From positions 1 through 7,592 of the forward strand of contig JAMWZF010000145.1 in assembly GCA_024304875.1 (NCBI GenBank): a stretch of DNA of 7,592 nucleotides, read 5' to 3'. Shown here in pieces: positions 6,944-7,592 of the stretch. The stretch is from Paracoccaceae bacterium (lineage in GTDB: Bacteria; Pseudomonadota; Alphaproteobacteria; Rhodobacterales; Rhodobacteraceae). A program made the translations under genes and the position numbers. Below the pieces are notes generated by a model. The model worked only from the letters and a program-made list of their open reading frames with translations. It was not told the origin of the DNA and searched no databases. The first letter of the stretch is position 1; each line of letters begins with the position of its first letter.

Positions 6944-7381
6944 CTACCGCTGGTACTTGATGAACGGCGTCAGCGTCGCGATCCGGTCGTAGAGCCTCCG
7001 CGCCTCGGCGTTGAACTCCTGCGTCATCCAGTAGACCGAGGGTGTCCCCCGCCGGTCCGCCTCGGCATAGACCGCCTCGATCAGCGCCCGGCCGGCGCCG
7101 GTCCCGCGGGCTTCTGGCGCGACGTAGAGATCCTGCAGGTAGCAGACGTCCTCCAGCCGCCAGTTGTGCGGGTGCTGGATGACATGAACAAGGCCGACGA
7201 GGGTGCCGTCCTGCTCGGCCACGAAGGCGAACTGCTGCGGGCGGTCCGGGTCGGAGAGACGGGCGAAGGTTGTGGCATAGACCTCCTCCGGTACTGCGGA
7301 CTCGTAGAACTCTAGGTAGGCGGTCCAGAGGGTGCGCCAATGCGGTTCGTCGGCGGGGGCGAGGGGGCGGATCAGGGTCAT
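6944..7381 (-). CDS. GNAT family N-acetyltransferase
   Basis: From the ATG at 7381 the product is 145 residues, the size of a single GNAT domain. It begins MTLIRPLAPADEPHWRTLW, the usual beta1-alpha1 opening. Then come FAFVAEQDGTLVGLVHVI (beta2-beta3), DLYVAPEARGTGAGRALI with the acetyl-CoA pyrophosphate-binding RxxGxG (motif A), and a C-terminal WMTQEFNAEARRLYDRIA with the N..A..LY block. The substrate cannot be deduced; such proteins acetylate small molecules, peptides or protein N-termini. An in-frame extension to 7426 or 7429 exists, but its residues (MLVLTHPGARPTLRS) precede the normal family start and overlap a palindrome. No Shine-Dalgarno is seen before 7381. The gene runs against its neighbours and uses codons such as CTA, GTA, GCA, ACA and CGT in its 5' third that are scarce in the flanking genes. 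It may be a later insertion between the M16 operon and mutL. Confidence 0.9.
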   Translation of the reverse strand: MTLIRPLAPADEPHWRTLWTAYLEFYESAVPEEVYATTFARLSDPDRPQQFAFVAEQDGTLVGLVHVIQHPHNWRLEDVCYLQDLYVAPEARGTGAGRALIEAVYAEADRRGTPSVYWMTQEFNAEARRLYDRIATLTPFIKYQR

Positions 7382-7408
7382 GGAGCGGAGGGTTGGCCGG
7401 GCGCCGGG

Positions 7409-7424
7409 GTGGGTCAAGACCAAC
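7409..7424. repeat. Palindrome family copy upstream of the acetyltransferase gene
   Basis: GTGGGTCAAGACCAAC matches GTGGGTCTCGACCCAC at 13 of 16 positions and can form a GTGGGT/ACCAAC stem with one mismatch and a CAAG loop. On the minus strand its CTTGAC (7418-7413) resembles an alphaproteobacterial -35 box for the acetyltransferase gene, but no good -10 follows at 17 bases. Confidence 0.4.
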
Positions 7425-7447
7425 ATCACTCATCGAGGGAATCTGAG

Positions 7448-7463
7448 GTAGGTCTCGACCCAG
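7448..7463. repeat. Palindrome family copy in the mutL upstream gap
   Basis: GTAGGTCTCGACCCAG repeats the first 14 bases of the 4113 copy exactly. GGT/ACC inner pairs flank a CTCG loop, with an outer T-A pair and one A-C mismatch. A wider GAGG/CCTC pairing (7445-7448 with 7470-7473) is also possible. It lies between the divergent acetyltransferase and mutL genes. Confidence 0.5.
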
Positions 7464-7507
7464 GTTGCCCCTCGCAGAATCACCGCGCCGCCGCTAAACC
7501 TAGCCCC

Positions 7508-7592
7508 ATGTCCGCCCCTGACCCCAAGATAAGCGATCAGCGCCCGGTGATCCGGCAGCTCGACACGGCTGCCATCAACCGCATAGCGGCGG
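7508..7592 (+). CDS. mutL: DNA mismatch repair protein MutL, N-terminus only (3'-truncated by window edge)
   Basis: Only 28 codons are visible. After a short variable leader (MSAPDPKISDQRPV) the frame reads IRQLDTAAINRIAA, the opening of the GHKL ATPase domain of MutL, which normally continues into GEVVERP. MutL couples MutS mismatch recognition to downstream repair steps. The catalytic glutamate and nucleotide-binding motifs lie beyond the window. The ATG at 7508 gives an N-terminus about a dozen residues longer than the E. coli protein, which I recall as usual for Rhodobacteraceae. A GTG at codon 14 (7547) is a less likely alternative. No Shine-Dalgarno precedes the ATG. The gene is divergent from the acetyltransferase gene. 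The call rests on a short but distinctive segment plus gene order. Confidence 0.88.
   Translation, partial: MSAPDPKISDQRPVIRQLDTAAINRIAA

Noticed and set aside
7382..7429. N-terminal extension of the acetyltransferase (starts at 7426 or 7429)
   Set aside because: The GNAT fold begins at MTLIRPL. The extra residues have no family counterpart and overlap a palindromic element.
1..7592. Mobile element, CRISPR, toxin-antitoxin or defence system
   Set aside because: No transposase, integrase, regularly spaced repeats, toxin-like small gene pair or nuclease/helicase module can be seen. The genes are housekeeping or common accessory functions.

Overview
This is an ordinary, densely packed chromosomal segment from a very GC-rich alphaproteobacterium, most likely a member of the Rhodobacteraceae. 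That placement rests on the strongly GC-biased third codon positions and the characteristic gene order: heparinase II/III-like protein, purH, lspA, a small DUF3035/BamF-type lipoprotein, two M16 peptidases, then mutL. No rRNA, tRNA, CRISPR array, transposase, integrase or phage gene is visible.

Region 1 (1-4102) reads as one plus-strand operon. The 3' part of a heparinase II/III-family gene overlaps purH by 8 bases. purH is followed after 11 bases by lspA, and lspA overlaps the lipoprotein gene by 4 bases (ATGA). LspA is signal peptidase II, and its immediate neighbour encodes a protein with a textbook lipobox, so the enzyme and a likely substrate are translationally coupled.

Region 2 (4103-4235) is a 133-base gap. 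It holds a degenerate palindrome that may end the upstream operon, a perfect 7-bp inverted repeat that looks like an operator, and a plausible promoter. Region 3 (4236-6880) is a two-gene operon of exported M16B peptidase subunits overlapping by 4 bases. The first carries the HxxEH zinc site and the second lacks it but has the R...Y element, as expected of a heterodimeric periplasmic peptidase.

Region 4 (6881-7507) holds a GNAT acetyltransferase gene on the minus strand, converging on the M16 operon and flanked by short degenerate palindromes. Its codon use is slightly less GC-biased than its neighbours. Region 5 (7508-7592) is the first 28 codons of mutL.

I found no evidence of a new multi-gene system. 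The signals most worth a second look are non-coding: a family of short palindromes (consensus near GTGGGTCTCGACCCAC) present in every intergenic gap longer than 60 bases, and the operator-like inverted repeat before the M16 operon.
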